Shown here: positions 34,725-44,660 of the stretch, in pieces
Numbering within the stretch: the first letter of the stretch is position 1
Layout of the letters: each line of letters starts with the position of its first letter
Assembly: GCA_002964805.2 (NCBI GenBank)
Contig: PUDQ02000010.1
Location: 2,480,001 to 2,544,000 of the forward strand
Direction of reading: 5' to 3'
Length of the DNA stretch: 64,000 nt
From: Trametes villosa
Taxonomy: Eukaryota; Basidiomycota; Agaricomycetes; Polyporales; Polyporaceae
The notes under the pieces: model-generated
What the model was told of the DNA's origin: nothing
Seen by the model: only the letters and a program-made list of their open reading frames with translations
Database searches by the model: none
Position numbers and translations under genes: made by a program

Positions 34725-35872
34725 CTACTTATCGCCTCCATCAACGACCATCGCCTCCTCCGCGGGCATCCCATACAATTTGGTGCCGATACGAGCGATC
34801 TGGGGCAAGCGGGACGGCTGTCTCCCTGCCGGCTGCGCCTCCGCCGCTCCTTGCAGACGCATCTAAAGTGGGGGGTAAGTGTTGGCGGCGTACGATGCCA
34901 AAACTGCTCACCTTGACCTCCTTCGCTTGCCACAGCCGCACAACGTCGTGCATGCAGAAGTCCACCACCGTCTCACGGCGTTTGCGGCTGCGCGTGATAC
35001 GAATGTTGGCGGTGACCGAGACCTCCACGAAGTCCCCCACACGCACGACGTCACGCGCGGCACGCCTGTTGGCGCCGTTAGGCCGGCGGACGCTGGTGTC
35101 GATGACGTGGTCGATGCGCCACTTTGCGGCGATCTTTCGCGCGGTCTTGAAGGGGTCGTTCGAGTCGTCCAACTCGATGGAAGCGGCCTGCCCTCCCGTA
35201 GCGCGGACCTGCGTTGCAATACGCGTGTGAGTATACGATCGATTCAAAACCATTACGAAGCTGACCTTCGTGAACACCGTTCGACGCAGAACGATGGAGT
35301 TCTCGTCTTCGTCCTCGCTGCGCATGTCGCCTCCGACATTGAGGTGTATGAGGTCGCGCAAGTCCTGCAAGGCGCGCCGCTGCGCTTGGAACGGCACAGT
35401 CTGTCCGCCGGAAAGCAACTTCATGTACTGTACTGCGTGCGGCGCGTCCTTCTCTTTCCTGTTGGAGGTGAGCGACGGTCGCTGACAAAAACATGGACAC
35501 ACTCACCCTCGCCAGTTTCCCAGGTCGGTAAGCGCGTGTTCTCCCAGCACGCCTTGGAGGATGAGGGTAACCATGTAGGGGCCGTTGTGCTCAACTTCCG
35601 GAAGCACGGACGGGTCGTACACCAGGCGCATGATGCGACGGACGTCCGTTGATTCTTGCTCGTCGTCTTCGACAGTCGCCCAGTCGCACAACGCGTCGAA
35701 ATCCTCCGGAACGAACTGCCAGGACTCGCGCACTTGTAAGTCCTTCTTCTGCGGGCCGATACGACCTAAGTCGTTCGGCCACACAGACGGCAGGATCGCG
35801 CGGTTTACTGTCCGAAGAGTTAGATTTTAGGCTTCCAAGCGGTGTTGAACTCTGACCTGTGATATACGACAT
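34725..35872 (-). CDS. Array I protein with a family-B-like C-terminal domain
   Basis: The model is complement(join(34725..34862,34912..35208,35266..35458,35507..35807,35857..35872)), 314 aa. It starts MSYIT, with a 16-nt first exon. The N-terminal half is helical and unlike its neighbours (WQFVPEDFDALCDWA, VRRIMRLVYDPSVLPEVEHNGPYM, QAQRRALQDLRDLIHL). The C-terminal half has VRVGDFVEVSVTANIRITRS...VDFCMHDVVRLWQ, matching the GDVVxxEC...F.L..V pattern of the three plus-strand family B proteins, but without their Cys. It is the only array I member on the minus strand. The function is unknown; an OB-like binding domain is a guess. Confidence 0.6.
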
Positions 35873-35917
35873 CTTCACTGACTTGATGAGTCACAGTCGA
35901 GCACCTCCGAGAAGCAA

Positions 35918-35926
35918 CCTTTTATA
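35918..35926 (-). promoter_or_regulatory. TATA box of the minus-strand array I gene
   Basis: TATAAAAGG on the minus strand lies 46 bases before the ATG at 35872, an almost ideal TATA box. Confidence 0.6.
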
Positions 35927-36854
35927 CCCTTCTTCCATTTCGAAGCACTTCGCACAACCGCCCCAAACCGCCTTCCGTTTGCGTCTCGCTCGCACATGTC
36001 CCTCGACGCCCGTGATAGTCCGCCGTTAACCGCAGAGCGCGGTACTAAACCGACGCTGCGTGCCTGTTTCGCGTTTACATTCTCCTCACGCCGGACAATC
36101 GACGACGGACGACTACAGAATGCTGCGCGTGCATCACCGCCGCCTTGGCACACGCGCGCCGCTACCCAACATGTTCACCCGACGATCGCGGTGCGTACCA
36201 CAGACTGCGTTCTTCCCTTTTGCATTTTCCTCTCACCTAACAACCGCAGACTGAAATGTATGCAGTATGGGCGCGCACGCACGACGCGGATGCAGAGTCC
36301 TTGGCGACATGAATGCCATACCAGTGCGTAGTCCTACACCTCCGACATGAATTGTACAATGGTCTGATGACGTGCGTTGCAGGGCCTCACCATTTTCCAA
36401 ACCTTGGGCGAGAGCGTAGTGACGCTCTCCGTGTTTCTGTGCATCTGCGGATGGCGGATAACGGGACTTTATGCATTCCCATTTGCGGACCGCAATTTAC
36501 TGACGCTCTTCGAATTAGCATGCATTGCTACTTCATTCACCAGCGACACCGCATCTCACTGCGTCATCTCGTCCTGCGTCTGAAGAGCGGAGGAGTGCTG
36601 AATAACGCCGTCTTCCGCCTGCCAAGTTCCGACGGCGGAGGTGCGGAAGTTTCGCATTCCCTGCTTTGCTGTGGAATATGCTGAGAGCCTCCATGTTGTT
36701 TTGCATCTGCGGGCAAGGTCACTCCTCACTGCGTCATTGCGAGCTCCGTCTCCACACGCAGTGCAGGGAAACTTGCGTGTGTCGACAACCACCGCATTCG
36801 CGGCCAAGGCGAAGAATCCGTACAACTGCGTCGCCCGCTTGCGCTTCCCCAGCG
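35927..36854. other. Divergent intergenic region inside array I
   Basis: Some 930 bases lie between the minus-strand gene and family A member 2. Short frames occur (for example from ATG 35995 with a possible GT-AG intron at 36182-36250) but show no similarity to the array families. Related pieces containing GCATCTGCGGxxG are at about 36443 and 36703. Nothing is supported as a gene. Confidence 0.35.
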
Positions 36855-36860
36855 TATAAA
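36855..36860 (+). promoter_or_regulatory. TATA box of family A member 2
   Basis: TATAAA lies 42 bases before the ATG at 36897. Confidence 0.6.
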
Positions 36861-36896
36861 TTGCAGATCATTGGAACGGACGCCACTGTCAACAAC

Positions 36897-37521
36897 ATGG
36901 CCGGCATTCAACCGTCGGACGTATTGCTCACAGTCCCCATCTACGTTCAAGCCTTACCCCGTATTGACGGTAACCGTAACGTATGTCCGCTCGTACGCAG
37001 TACCACCAAAATCTTACCTTCTCTCCACAGCGACACGTCCTCATCTGCGTGCGACTTATACGCGTTGACGACGACAACGTCCGCGTCGAGACCTCCTGGA
37101 ATTCATTGGAGTGCCCCACGTCCGACGACATCGGCCCTACCTGCATCCACATTCCCCGTCGGCAGGGGGTGCAGTGCTTCGTCCCGCCTGACCCATTCCA
37201 ATCCCCGCTGTATGTCATCATCACTCGCCGGAACAGGTTCGGTAATTCGGTGAGAATGTTGGTATGCTGTTCTGCCGTCCGTTATTCACATACCGCTTGC
37301 AGTACCACGTTGGGACAGCAATCCATCTTCATGAACGCCTGGCTGGAACGGTGGGGGTCACCGTACAGCACCTTCGCGTCCGCAGGCGCAACGTACTCCG
37401 CTCTACCTGCCTTCGCGTTGTTCGCGGAGGGGACGTGTACAGCACCGAGCAACAGGAGGGTGTCGACGCCTGCGATGCCGAGGCCGCTGATGAGACGGAG
37501 AACCCTGATGTAGTGGAATGA
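36897..37521 (+). CDS. Array I small protein, family A member 2
   Basis: The model is join(36897..36980,37031..37249,37303..37521), 173 aa, both introns in phase 0. It is a paralogue of the 29507-30139 gene with the same three-exon layout. Strand-like segments are VPIYVQALPR, RHVLICVRLIRVDDDNVRVE, GVQCFVPPDPFQSPLYVIIT and GVTVQHLRVRRRN, and the C-terminus is acidic (EAADETENPDVVE). The predicted fold is mainly beta. No known family was recognised and there is no secretion signal. The sequence between the two family A genes has diverged strongly, so the duplication is old compared with the F-box pair. Confidence 0.65.
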
Positions 37522-37683
37522 AGTGTGTATCGAATGCAAAGTCTTCATTCTCGTGTGCTCGTGCTCGGAGCGTTTCGCGAAAGATCTGCAGCGCACTCGG
37601 GTAATGCCCATAAAAGGCTGGGAAGGGGCCGAGCATCGTACTCCAGCACCGTGCTCATCGCTGACCACCGTACCCCCTCGACA

Positions 37684-38702
37684 ATGACTACCACCGTCGA
37701 CTCTGTCGCGTCAGTATCACTACGTCGTCCGTTCACACCAATACTTATCTGCGATTCCACAGCACTTCCCCGTACCCAACGGCGCTGTCCTTGGACACTC
37801 GCGCTCTGCAGGACTGGCGTTCTACGTCCGACACCTACGATCGCATCGGCAGCATCCTCTTGACCGAGCGTTACTCGTCGGCGCTTTCCCCGTTCATCGA
37901 CGACTTCGACGCCTTCCGCTCCGTCATGCGTACGACCGCCTCTGTCGTCTCCGGTTCTGTCGCTCTGCACGTCCTCGACACCAAGCGAGCACATGCGTGG
38001 TCACCGTCCGACCTCGACATCTACGTCCCCCAGAACACCGCGAACACCATGATCACCTACCTGTGCACGACAGAGGCCTATGTCGTGCAAAGGGCCGACG
38101 TCTCCAAGTACGGCTACTACCGTTTATCCGGCATGAGGCGCGTCGTCCACCTCCGTCGCGGAAACGTCGAAATCGACGTCATCGAATCCTCCACCTCCTC
38201 CGCTCTATCCCCCATCCCTAACTTTTGGTCGACACATGTCATGAACTACCTCACTGCGGACACCTTCTGCATGGCCTACCCCGACCTCACCCTCGACGGC
38301 AGGGCGCTGCTCAACCCGGTCCAACTCATCGACTACCAGTACCCCACTCCACGCACCATCGCCGCCCTCCGGAAGTATGCGGCCCGAGCGTACGACGTCC
38401 GCACCCGACCGCTGTGTTGGATGGACGACCCCTCCGCGGAGTGCGACGGCGGAGCTGGTTGCCCGCGCACTATGCGCTACTTCGGAGACCGATTCTGCGT
38501 CACCGGGTCCTTCCTCGCCGATAGGTTTTATCTCCCCGAGGACACTTCCCCCGACGGCAGCCTGACCGTGGCGTGGTCGCGGGGCGGAGAAGGTTGTGGT
38601 GGGCTCTGCGTTCTGTCGCCGGAGTGTCGTGCGCGTCCGATCTGCGAGGTGATTGATGTCGACTTTGCGAACTTCATGACTGTGGCCCGTACTACTGCCT
38701 GA
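37684..38702 (+). CDS. Nucleotidyltransferase-fold protein, family C member 1 (catalytic pattern kept)
   Basis: The model is join(37684..37709,37763..38702), 321 aa. The key signature is VVSGSVALHVLD...SPSDLDIYVP at about residues 85-112. A Gly-Ser turn is followed, 14-18 residues on, by an Asp-x-Asp pair, the hallmark of the polymerase-beta-like nucleotidyltransferase fold. A later GNVEIDVIES could supply the third carboxylate. A conserved C-terminal part has GCPRTMRYFGDRFCV and Cys-rich GEGCGGLCVLSPEC. It has relatives at 41312-42384 and 42576-43614, which add an F-box-like start and have changed the Asp pair. The substrate is unknown. A weak TATA (CATAAAA) lies 75 bases upstream. Confidence 0.65.
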
Positions 38703-39157
38703 ATTCCTTTCTCGCTCGCGCTCACCGTTGTATGACTCGTTGGACAATGGACTTCAGCCTATACTGTCGCGTTGGTGTATCTTACAATTACATGATCTAA
38801 CTGTATTCAACGCGTCCCATGAAGTTATATGTAAAGCGCCGTCTTTGAGCCAGTGCTCGCGCGCGAGTCTTGGCGGGGCGCAAGACGCAGGTGGCCACGG
38901 AAATCTCCGAACTACGGTCTGCTTTCGGACCTGCAAGCGCCTGCTGTATCTTGCATTCCTGCCCGCGCACGTCTGTGTCACTTTCTCACTTCCTTCGAAC
39001 ATTCACTCTTCAAGCTTCATGGAGCGCCTTGCATTCCAACCCGCATGCGGGTTCTGCGCACGATCTGTCACACCGACCGAGACCGAATGAATGAGACGTG
39101 AAGCGCGTCCGCCCTCTAATACGCCGTGTCGTCCACGGAGCCGCCACTTTCGACCCC
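38703..39157. other. Intergenic region inside array I
   Basis: About 450 bases lie between family C member 1 and family B member 2. Frames are short and none matches the neighbouring families. No TATA box is as clear as at the other array genes. The 5' part of family B member 2 may begin here, because the frame before its assigned start is open back to 39095. Confidence 0.35.
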
Positions 39158-40094
39158 ATGCTGTCTGCTGCCTTCGTGACGGGCTTCCCTTACCCCCACC
39201 GCCGGTCAGTATTCCACATATACCGTTGCTGAACGTCACCTCATCGCGAACAGGGAACTCACTCCCGACATCGACGACGTCTCACGTGGCCACCAGCAAC
39301 CCACCGCTCCAACCCCTGCTATCGACGGAGACAGTGACAGTCGGCAGATATTCGTGGAGGAATGGGTCCCGTTTCCCAAGCTACTGTACGTCACTTTCCT
39401 GAACTGGCTCTAAACGCGTCATTCACGGGTTGCAGCCGCATTGTCGAAACCTTCTGCTGTGCGAACCCAGCCATCGACCGGTACTACATCACGCTCGTGC
39501 CGTCTTCAGCCACTTGGGGCTGCGACCGCCTGTCGCATATCGTATGCGACGCCAATAGCGGCCTGCCTGTGAAGATCGTCATCATCGGCAGCGTTCAAGC
39601 GAGCTTCTCCTCCACGTCCGCTTTCGACGGTCGCTCGCGCGTGAAGCTGACTCTCGGTTTTCTCCGCAAGAGAGATCGAGAGGCTTACAAGCGTTTCCTA
39701 CAGCTAAGCTCACATACTTCCTGTGCGTGTTCGATATGCACCACCGTACGCACGCTAATCTGGTACCAGGGTCGCCTGACAGTCACTTTGTGTGTGGCAA
39801 AGCTCCGTTGCTCGCGGACGATGACGCGGTAAGTTCTGCGACGCTGCACTGCGCAATCACTGACTGTGCTTCCAGTTAACGAGTTCTGTCAACACCACCG
39901 ACGGCGAAGAACACAACGTCTCGTCCACCACGCTGCTGCGCGTAGGCGACGTTGTGCAGGCTGAATGTTACTGTTTCCGGTGGCATCGCATTCAACGCAC
40001 TTCCTATGCCGGTGTGCCTTGGACGTCCTGGTACACTGGCTTTCATCTTCTGGACGTGCGCGTGCTCGCCAAGTCTCCGCGATCATCCATGTAA
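39158..40094 (+). CDS. Array I two-domain protein, family B member 2
   Basis: The model is join(39158..39204,39254..39385,39436..39722,39770..39828,39876..40094), 247 aa. Domain 1 (RIVETFCCANPAIDRYYITL...TWGC...PVKIVIIGSVQ) and domain 2 (LLRVGDVVQAECYCFRWHRI...WYTGFHLLDVRVLAKSP) match the genes at 30538 and 40232. Intron phases are 2, 2, 1 and 0, and the last three match 40232-41144 exactly, down to a split TGG codon after the third intron. The start is uncertain: ATG 39158 is the one that keeps phase, but an upstream first exon is possible. A possible OB-like nucleic-acid-binding protein; this is inferred from strand pattern only. Confidence 0.6.
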
Positions 40095-40190
40095 CTGTTC
40101 ATTCTTGCGCTGGAAATGTATCCGCTTTCATGCTTCGCGCACGATGACTGCATACTTTCACAACCCTTCTGCATTCCTGTGCACTGCACG

Positions 40191-40196
40191 TATAAG
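40191..40196 (+). promoter_or_regulatory. TATA box of family B member 3
   Basis: TATAAG lies 41 bases before the ATG at 40232. Confidence 0.5.
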
Positions 40197-40231
40197 TCTG
40201 CCTTGCTCGGTGCTGCCTCCCCCCTGCAAAC

Positions 40232-41144
40232 ATGCGACCGAAGCGTGCAAGGTTTGCTAGCTTATCCTCACTTGTCCGCTCCCGCTCATCCGACCCGTTG
40301 CAGAGTGGTATCGTCTGAGAGCACCGAGGATGTTCCTGCCTCGCTCGCCGATCCTTACCGCACGCAGCATCCAGCATTTGTCACGGAAGAACAAGACCGG
40401 TGAGCAGCTCTCCTCATCACCACGCGCTGCGTCTGACTTGCGCAGGCGCATACGCCGTTTCCTAGACTACACCGCCTCCGACCAGTCCATCTACTACGTC
40501 ACTCAGTTGCCTGCATCCCGCGGATGGGGTACTGAACGACCTTCCTCCCTCTGCACCTCACCCGAAGGTCCCCCCATTCGTCTCTGGATCGTAGGCGTCG
40601 TCAATCGGTTGGCGGCGTCGGCGTCTTCCGACGAGCCACACACCAAGTTCACCATCAACCTGTCTTATTTGCGTGAGATAGACAAGCTGAGCACACAAGC
40701 CGTTCTCGCGTTGAGCAAACCCCGTCCATGTACGCGTGCTTTTGCTTGCTGAGCGCATACGCTGATTACTTCACTTAGGGCAGGATGGGAGCACCTTCGA
40801 AGCATCCCGATCCGCCGTGGGCGAAGACGTGGCTCAGGTACGACCCCCTTCTTCGTGTCGGGACTGCGCTAACAATGCGAAAGGTGGTCGGCTGCGTCTA
40901 CGACGCCACAGAGTCGTACCAGTCTACAGATCAGATGCGACGCCTTTCTTTCGCCGATCTCGCCGTCGGCGATGTCGTGCTCGTCGAGTGCTTCTGCTAC
41001 CGGTGGCACCGACCTTGGATGAGGGCGAACGCCGGTTGGTCAACTTGGTACACCAGCTTTCGCCTAGACACCGTTTCACTGTTGGTACGGGGCCCGCGAC
41101 CTGCTGTCACCTCCGGTTCACGTACATTCGTGGGCCGTCTCTAA
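40232..41144 (+). CDS. Array I two-domain protein, family B member 3
   Basis: The model is join(40232..40251,40304..40399,40446..40729,40779..40837,40884..41144), 239 aa. It starts MRPKRAR, interrupted by the first intron exactly as SKRAR is in the 30538 gene. Domain 1 is RRFLDYTASDQSIYYVTQL...GWGTE...PIRLWIVGVV. Domain 2 is LAVGDVVLVECFCYRWHRPW...WYTSFRLDTVSLLVRGP. Introns 3 and 4 match family B member 2, with a 59-nt fourth exon in both. The short basic N-terminus could be a nuclear signal. No known family is recognised. Confidence 0.65.
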
Positions 41145-41265
41145 TGTCCACCTCCATTCATTCTGCGCTGCAATGAAGCTCTGTCCATATCTAATCATTT
41201 CATGCCCTTGCCCTTGCATGCCGTGCAGAATGTACCCTCTCCGTGACTGCGGACGACGACAACAG

Positions 41266-41270
41266 TATAA
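41266..41270 (+). promoter_or_regulatory. TATA box of family C member 2
   Basis: TATAA lies 46 bases before the ATG at 41312 but only 19 before the in-frame ATG at 41285. By the spacing of the other array genes, 41312 is the likelier start. Confidence 0.45.
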
Positions 41271-41311
41271 GTGGGCTTCTAACAATGCGAGTGCGCCCAT
41301 CCGCCACCTCG

Positions 41312-42384
41312 ATGACAGCCCCGCCGCCTGCTACACCCACGGACCTTCTTGGGTATGTGTCCGCGTTGTTATGATCAGCGACGTGTTCACCTAACGTACT
41401 CCGTCTAGCTGTCCGCCGGAGATCGTGCGGCAAATCGTATCCGAATGTGACCTACCGTCCGTTCTGGCGCTGCAGCGGTCGTCGCGCCTGCTGTACTCCC
41501 ACGCATCCGCAGTCCTGGTACAAGACCGCCGCCGCGTCCTCCTTCACTACATCGACGATCCCGCCGCGCTTTGGGACTTCCTCGAGGAAACGCGGGCAGT
41601 CGTCGGCGGTCTCGCTGCGCTCAGTTTCTTCCTGCGCGACCCCAAGATGCTACCGACCACGTTGGACTTGTTCGCGTCGTCTCTAGACGGAGGTCGCCTA
41701 GAACAACTCATCCTCGAACAACTCCACCTCCGCGTGTACGACGTCCAACGACTTGCCGATCCCTTCAACGAACTTGAAGCGCGTGTGTACCGTTCGGTCA
41801 CCTTCGCCACTCCGAACGGTCGCTTCATCTCCGTTCACACCTCTCTCACCGTCTCCGCACTGGAACCCATCGCCATGTCCCCGACTACCGCCCTTATCAA
41901 CTGGGTGTCATCACAAGCGTTTGCGTGTGGTTATCCCGCGTTAACGCTGCGGAGGCGTTCGCTCGGCATCTCTCCCTATGGCCCCGAACCTCTCCTCCAC
42001 TCCATCCAACGTCGCCTCGCCGACTTCGGTTTCGACATCCGCTCTGAGCCCACCGCTTGGCCCGAGTACGCTTCGAGCCCGCCGAAGAGCTTCCTAAACC
42101 AGGCCTGTCTGCGTCGCGCGAACGTATGCCCGTGCCAAGGACGGTTCTTCGGCGATAACGGTTCCCTCCTTGCGGTGTTCGACATCCTCGGTACCAACGT
42201 CGACGACCTACGGCGTAGGAGACAACCACCGTTCGGGTTCGCCGTCGCTTGGCGGCTGTGCAGCAGCCACCGTGCGTGTAACGGACCGTGCGAGAAACGC
42301 GACCCCCTGCTCCCGGAGGACATGTACTCTATCGCCATTACTGTAGTCGGTTCTGGCTTCTCTTTCCGTTCCTTGCCACGTTGA
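41312..42384 (+). CDS. F-box-like plus degenerate nucleotidyltransferase-fold protein, family C member 2
   Basis: The model is join(41312..41352,41409..42384), 338 aa. After a short Pro-rich start, CPPEIVRQIVSECDLPSVLALQRSSRLL looks like an F-box. The nucleotidyltransferase-like part follows (AVVGGLAALSFFLR...LPTTLDLFASS). Relative to SDLDIYV in member 1, the first Asp of the pair is Thr here, so catalysis in the usual way is unlikely. The shared C-terminal block reads ANVCPCQGRFFGDNGSLLAVFDIL, then VAWRLCSSHRACNGPCEKRDP with conserved Cys. It probably arose by fusing an F-box to a dead enzyme fold, perhaps as a substrate-recognition module for ubiquitylation (inference). Confidence 0.6.
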
Positions 42385-42575
42385 GTCGACCTCGATACCG
42401 TCATGTACACCGTTTTGTTCCTGAATACAGTCATCCTGTCACAAACTCAAAACCTTCTTTGCGCGGTGACACCCTCGCTGGGGTGAGCATCCTCGCCCAC
42501 AGCGCACCAGAACGGCTTGTTTCCAGACCACCAACAACACGCTTGCTGTGGTGTCTGCCCACGTCCTTCCTGCCG

Positions 42576-43614
42576 ATGCAAACGTGAGTGAATAGATCGT
42601 GTACTGACACTGGTAGCTGACACGACTCCCAGCTTACCTGCAGAGCTCCTTCGTCGATGTGTCGAAGAGTGCGACTTCCCATCGTTGCTCTCCCTCCGCA
42701 AATGCGACAGCGTACTCTCGACACACGTCAAGTGCGTCTTCGATGGAGATTGCCGTCGTCTCGCCCGACACTACGTGCCCGATCCCGACGCCCTGTGGGC
42801 AGCGATGGACGTCAGCAACGCCGTCATTGGCGGGGTGGCAGCAGTCGCCTTCCTGCTGCGACACGCACCCCTCCCCCCCGCTCTCGACCTCTACGTCTCC
42901 TGCACGTATGGGGACTGCCTCGAAGACTTGCTGTCAAAACCACCTTTGTCGCTGCACGTCACGAACGTCATCCGCCAAACCGATGACCATCCCGACCTCC
43001 CATCGATGGCGTCCCGAACAACAATGTTCCTCGCGCATTCGGGCAGGCGCATCCACGTTCACACCTCCGTTTCGGTCACACCACTCGAGACAATCGTCAG
43101 GGATCCCGTCACCGCATTCAGAAACTGGATATCGCCCCATGCTTTCGCGTCCGCACACCCCATATTCACGTTCCGCCGACATACGCTGATGCCACCCCTC
43201 TTTCCGGGAGCTCTCACCGCTCGCGAACTCGACGACTACATCTATCTGACCAGCGAGCTGCTCTTTGAAGTCAACCCTCGCCTCCAAAACACCCCCCCGT
43301 TCCGCCCCACGACCTCTCCCGGACGGTTCCCATGCAGAAGGGATATGAATGTCTGCGCCGATCAGGTCCGATTCTTTGGAGACAGCGGTTCCCTCTTCAC
43401 TGTGTTCGATCTCCTAGGTATAGATCACGTACGAATGCTCATGAGTCAAACACTGCCATACGGACTGAACGTCGCTTGGCGGACCGGATCGTCTACTGGC
43501 CGTTTCTGCGACGGACAATGTCGTGTACTGCCTCCCATCCTTCCTTCCCAGCTCTTCAGTCTGCCGCTTGTGTTGGTCGACGACACTGTGCGCCTGCGTT
43601 CTTTCTATTCGTGA
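42576..43614 (+). CDS. F-box-like plus degenerate nucleotidyltransferase-fold protein, family C member 3
   Basis: The model is join(42576..42583,42633..43614), 329 aa, with an 8-nt first exon giving MQTLPAELLRRCVEECDFPS, an F-box-like start aligned with CPPEIVRQIVSECDLPS of member 2. The fold signature is AVIGGVAAVAFLLR...LPPALDLYVSC, where the first Asp of the pair is Ala. The C-terminal block MNVCADQVRFFGDSGSLFTVFDLL and VAWRTGSSTGRFCDGQCRVLPP matches member 2 throughout. The intron has the same place and phase as in member 2. It is a tandem duplicate of its upstream neighbour. No clear TATA box was found near its start. Confidence 0.6.
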
Positions 43615-43794
43615 TACGTTAGCCTGGTACGACTGGTGTCCCTTACAATCATAATTCCTTGTGCGCCTGCCTCTGGCAAGGTAGCGGGTGATGCCGCTAG
43701 TCGGCGCTACAAGACTTATCATTGGATGGGCGTCTCGAGACGCGAACAACGCAAAGAACTCATTTAAAAAATCAGGAAATTTGTAAAAGTTGGG

Positions 43795-44660
43795 AGCGCA
43801 GGGTCCCTCGGCGACCCTTGCAGTGTATCGGAGTCTGCTTCGTCGACGACGGCACGGCGCACGCGGCGGCCACGCGGGGCGGACCTGAGTACTGAGTGCC
43901 TGGCAATGCCTGGAGACCTTGTACTCAGGACGGGCCGGTCGATTCTCGAAGGAAACGACGAGTAACGACAGTCGCTCGGTGGGAACCAAGCAGGACGCCG
44001 CCGCGCACGAGCACCGGTACGCTCTCTTGGCGAGCGTTGAGCGAGAGCACAACTTTGCACGCTTGGTGCTCACCCACTCGTCTAAATGCTCCGGAGTCCG
44101 AGTCGACATCAACGGCTGAAGGATGCCGGAAGGCGCTGCCGCACTGTCAGATTCGGAAACAGTCAGCGTTGTATGCGCGTCCTGGGGCGGCCAAAAATGC
44201 CACCACTTACTCGAGTCTCGCAAGGCGTGGATCCATATCATGTCGACTCGTTAACATCGCCAAGGGAGCCAGAAGTGAGGTGCGTCATCCTCACCAGCCG
44301 TTAGGCAGCGGTTCTTGTGTTCGCCTGTGAAGGCCACCCCAACATCTTGCAGATGCTGGTGATGGTTCGATGAAACCGCTGCAGTCGTCCATGCGAACAA
44401 CATCTTGACCCGCTCGCATCGCCAAGCTGAGAGCCAAGGGTGAGATGAATGACCCCCGCAAGGACAGCGAGTGTTGTACTCACTGGGTGACTCGAAGTTG
44501 CAAGCAGCTACCTTTATGCTGAAGTGATGGTTATGCAATGGCGATAATTGCGTTCCCGACGCAACTTTGAGAGTGCGTCGAGGCTGATACCATACGGTCA
44601 ACGTTCAAGCCCCAGGGACGAGCTCGATAGGAACGAGCATTCTTGCGATGAGTGAATTGT
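43795..44660. repeat. Degenerate dispersed repeat, copy 2 (partner at 19200-19850)
   Basis: This is the same block series as copy 1 in the same orientation, but longer in the middle. A segment beginning ATCGCCAAG..GAGCCA occurs twice here, near 44257 and 44406. A 275-aa minus-strand frame crosses it, but the frame is not conserved with copy 1, so the repeat is treated as non-coding. No terminal repeats were found. It ends about 390 bases before the Gypsy element. Confidence 0.55.

Noticed and set aside
43414..44241. A 275-aa minus-strand frame across repeat copy 2
   Set aside because: It overlaps the end of the family C gene and is not kept open in repeat copy 1, so it is treated as chance.
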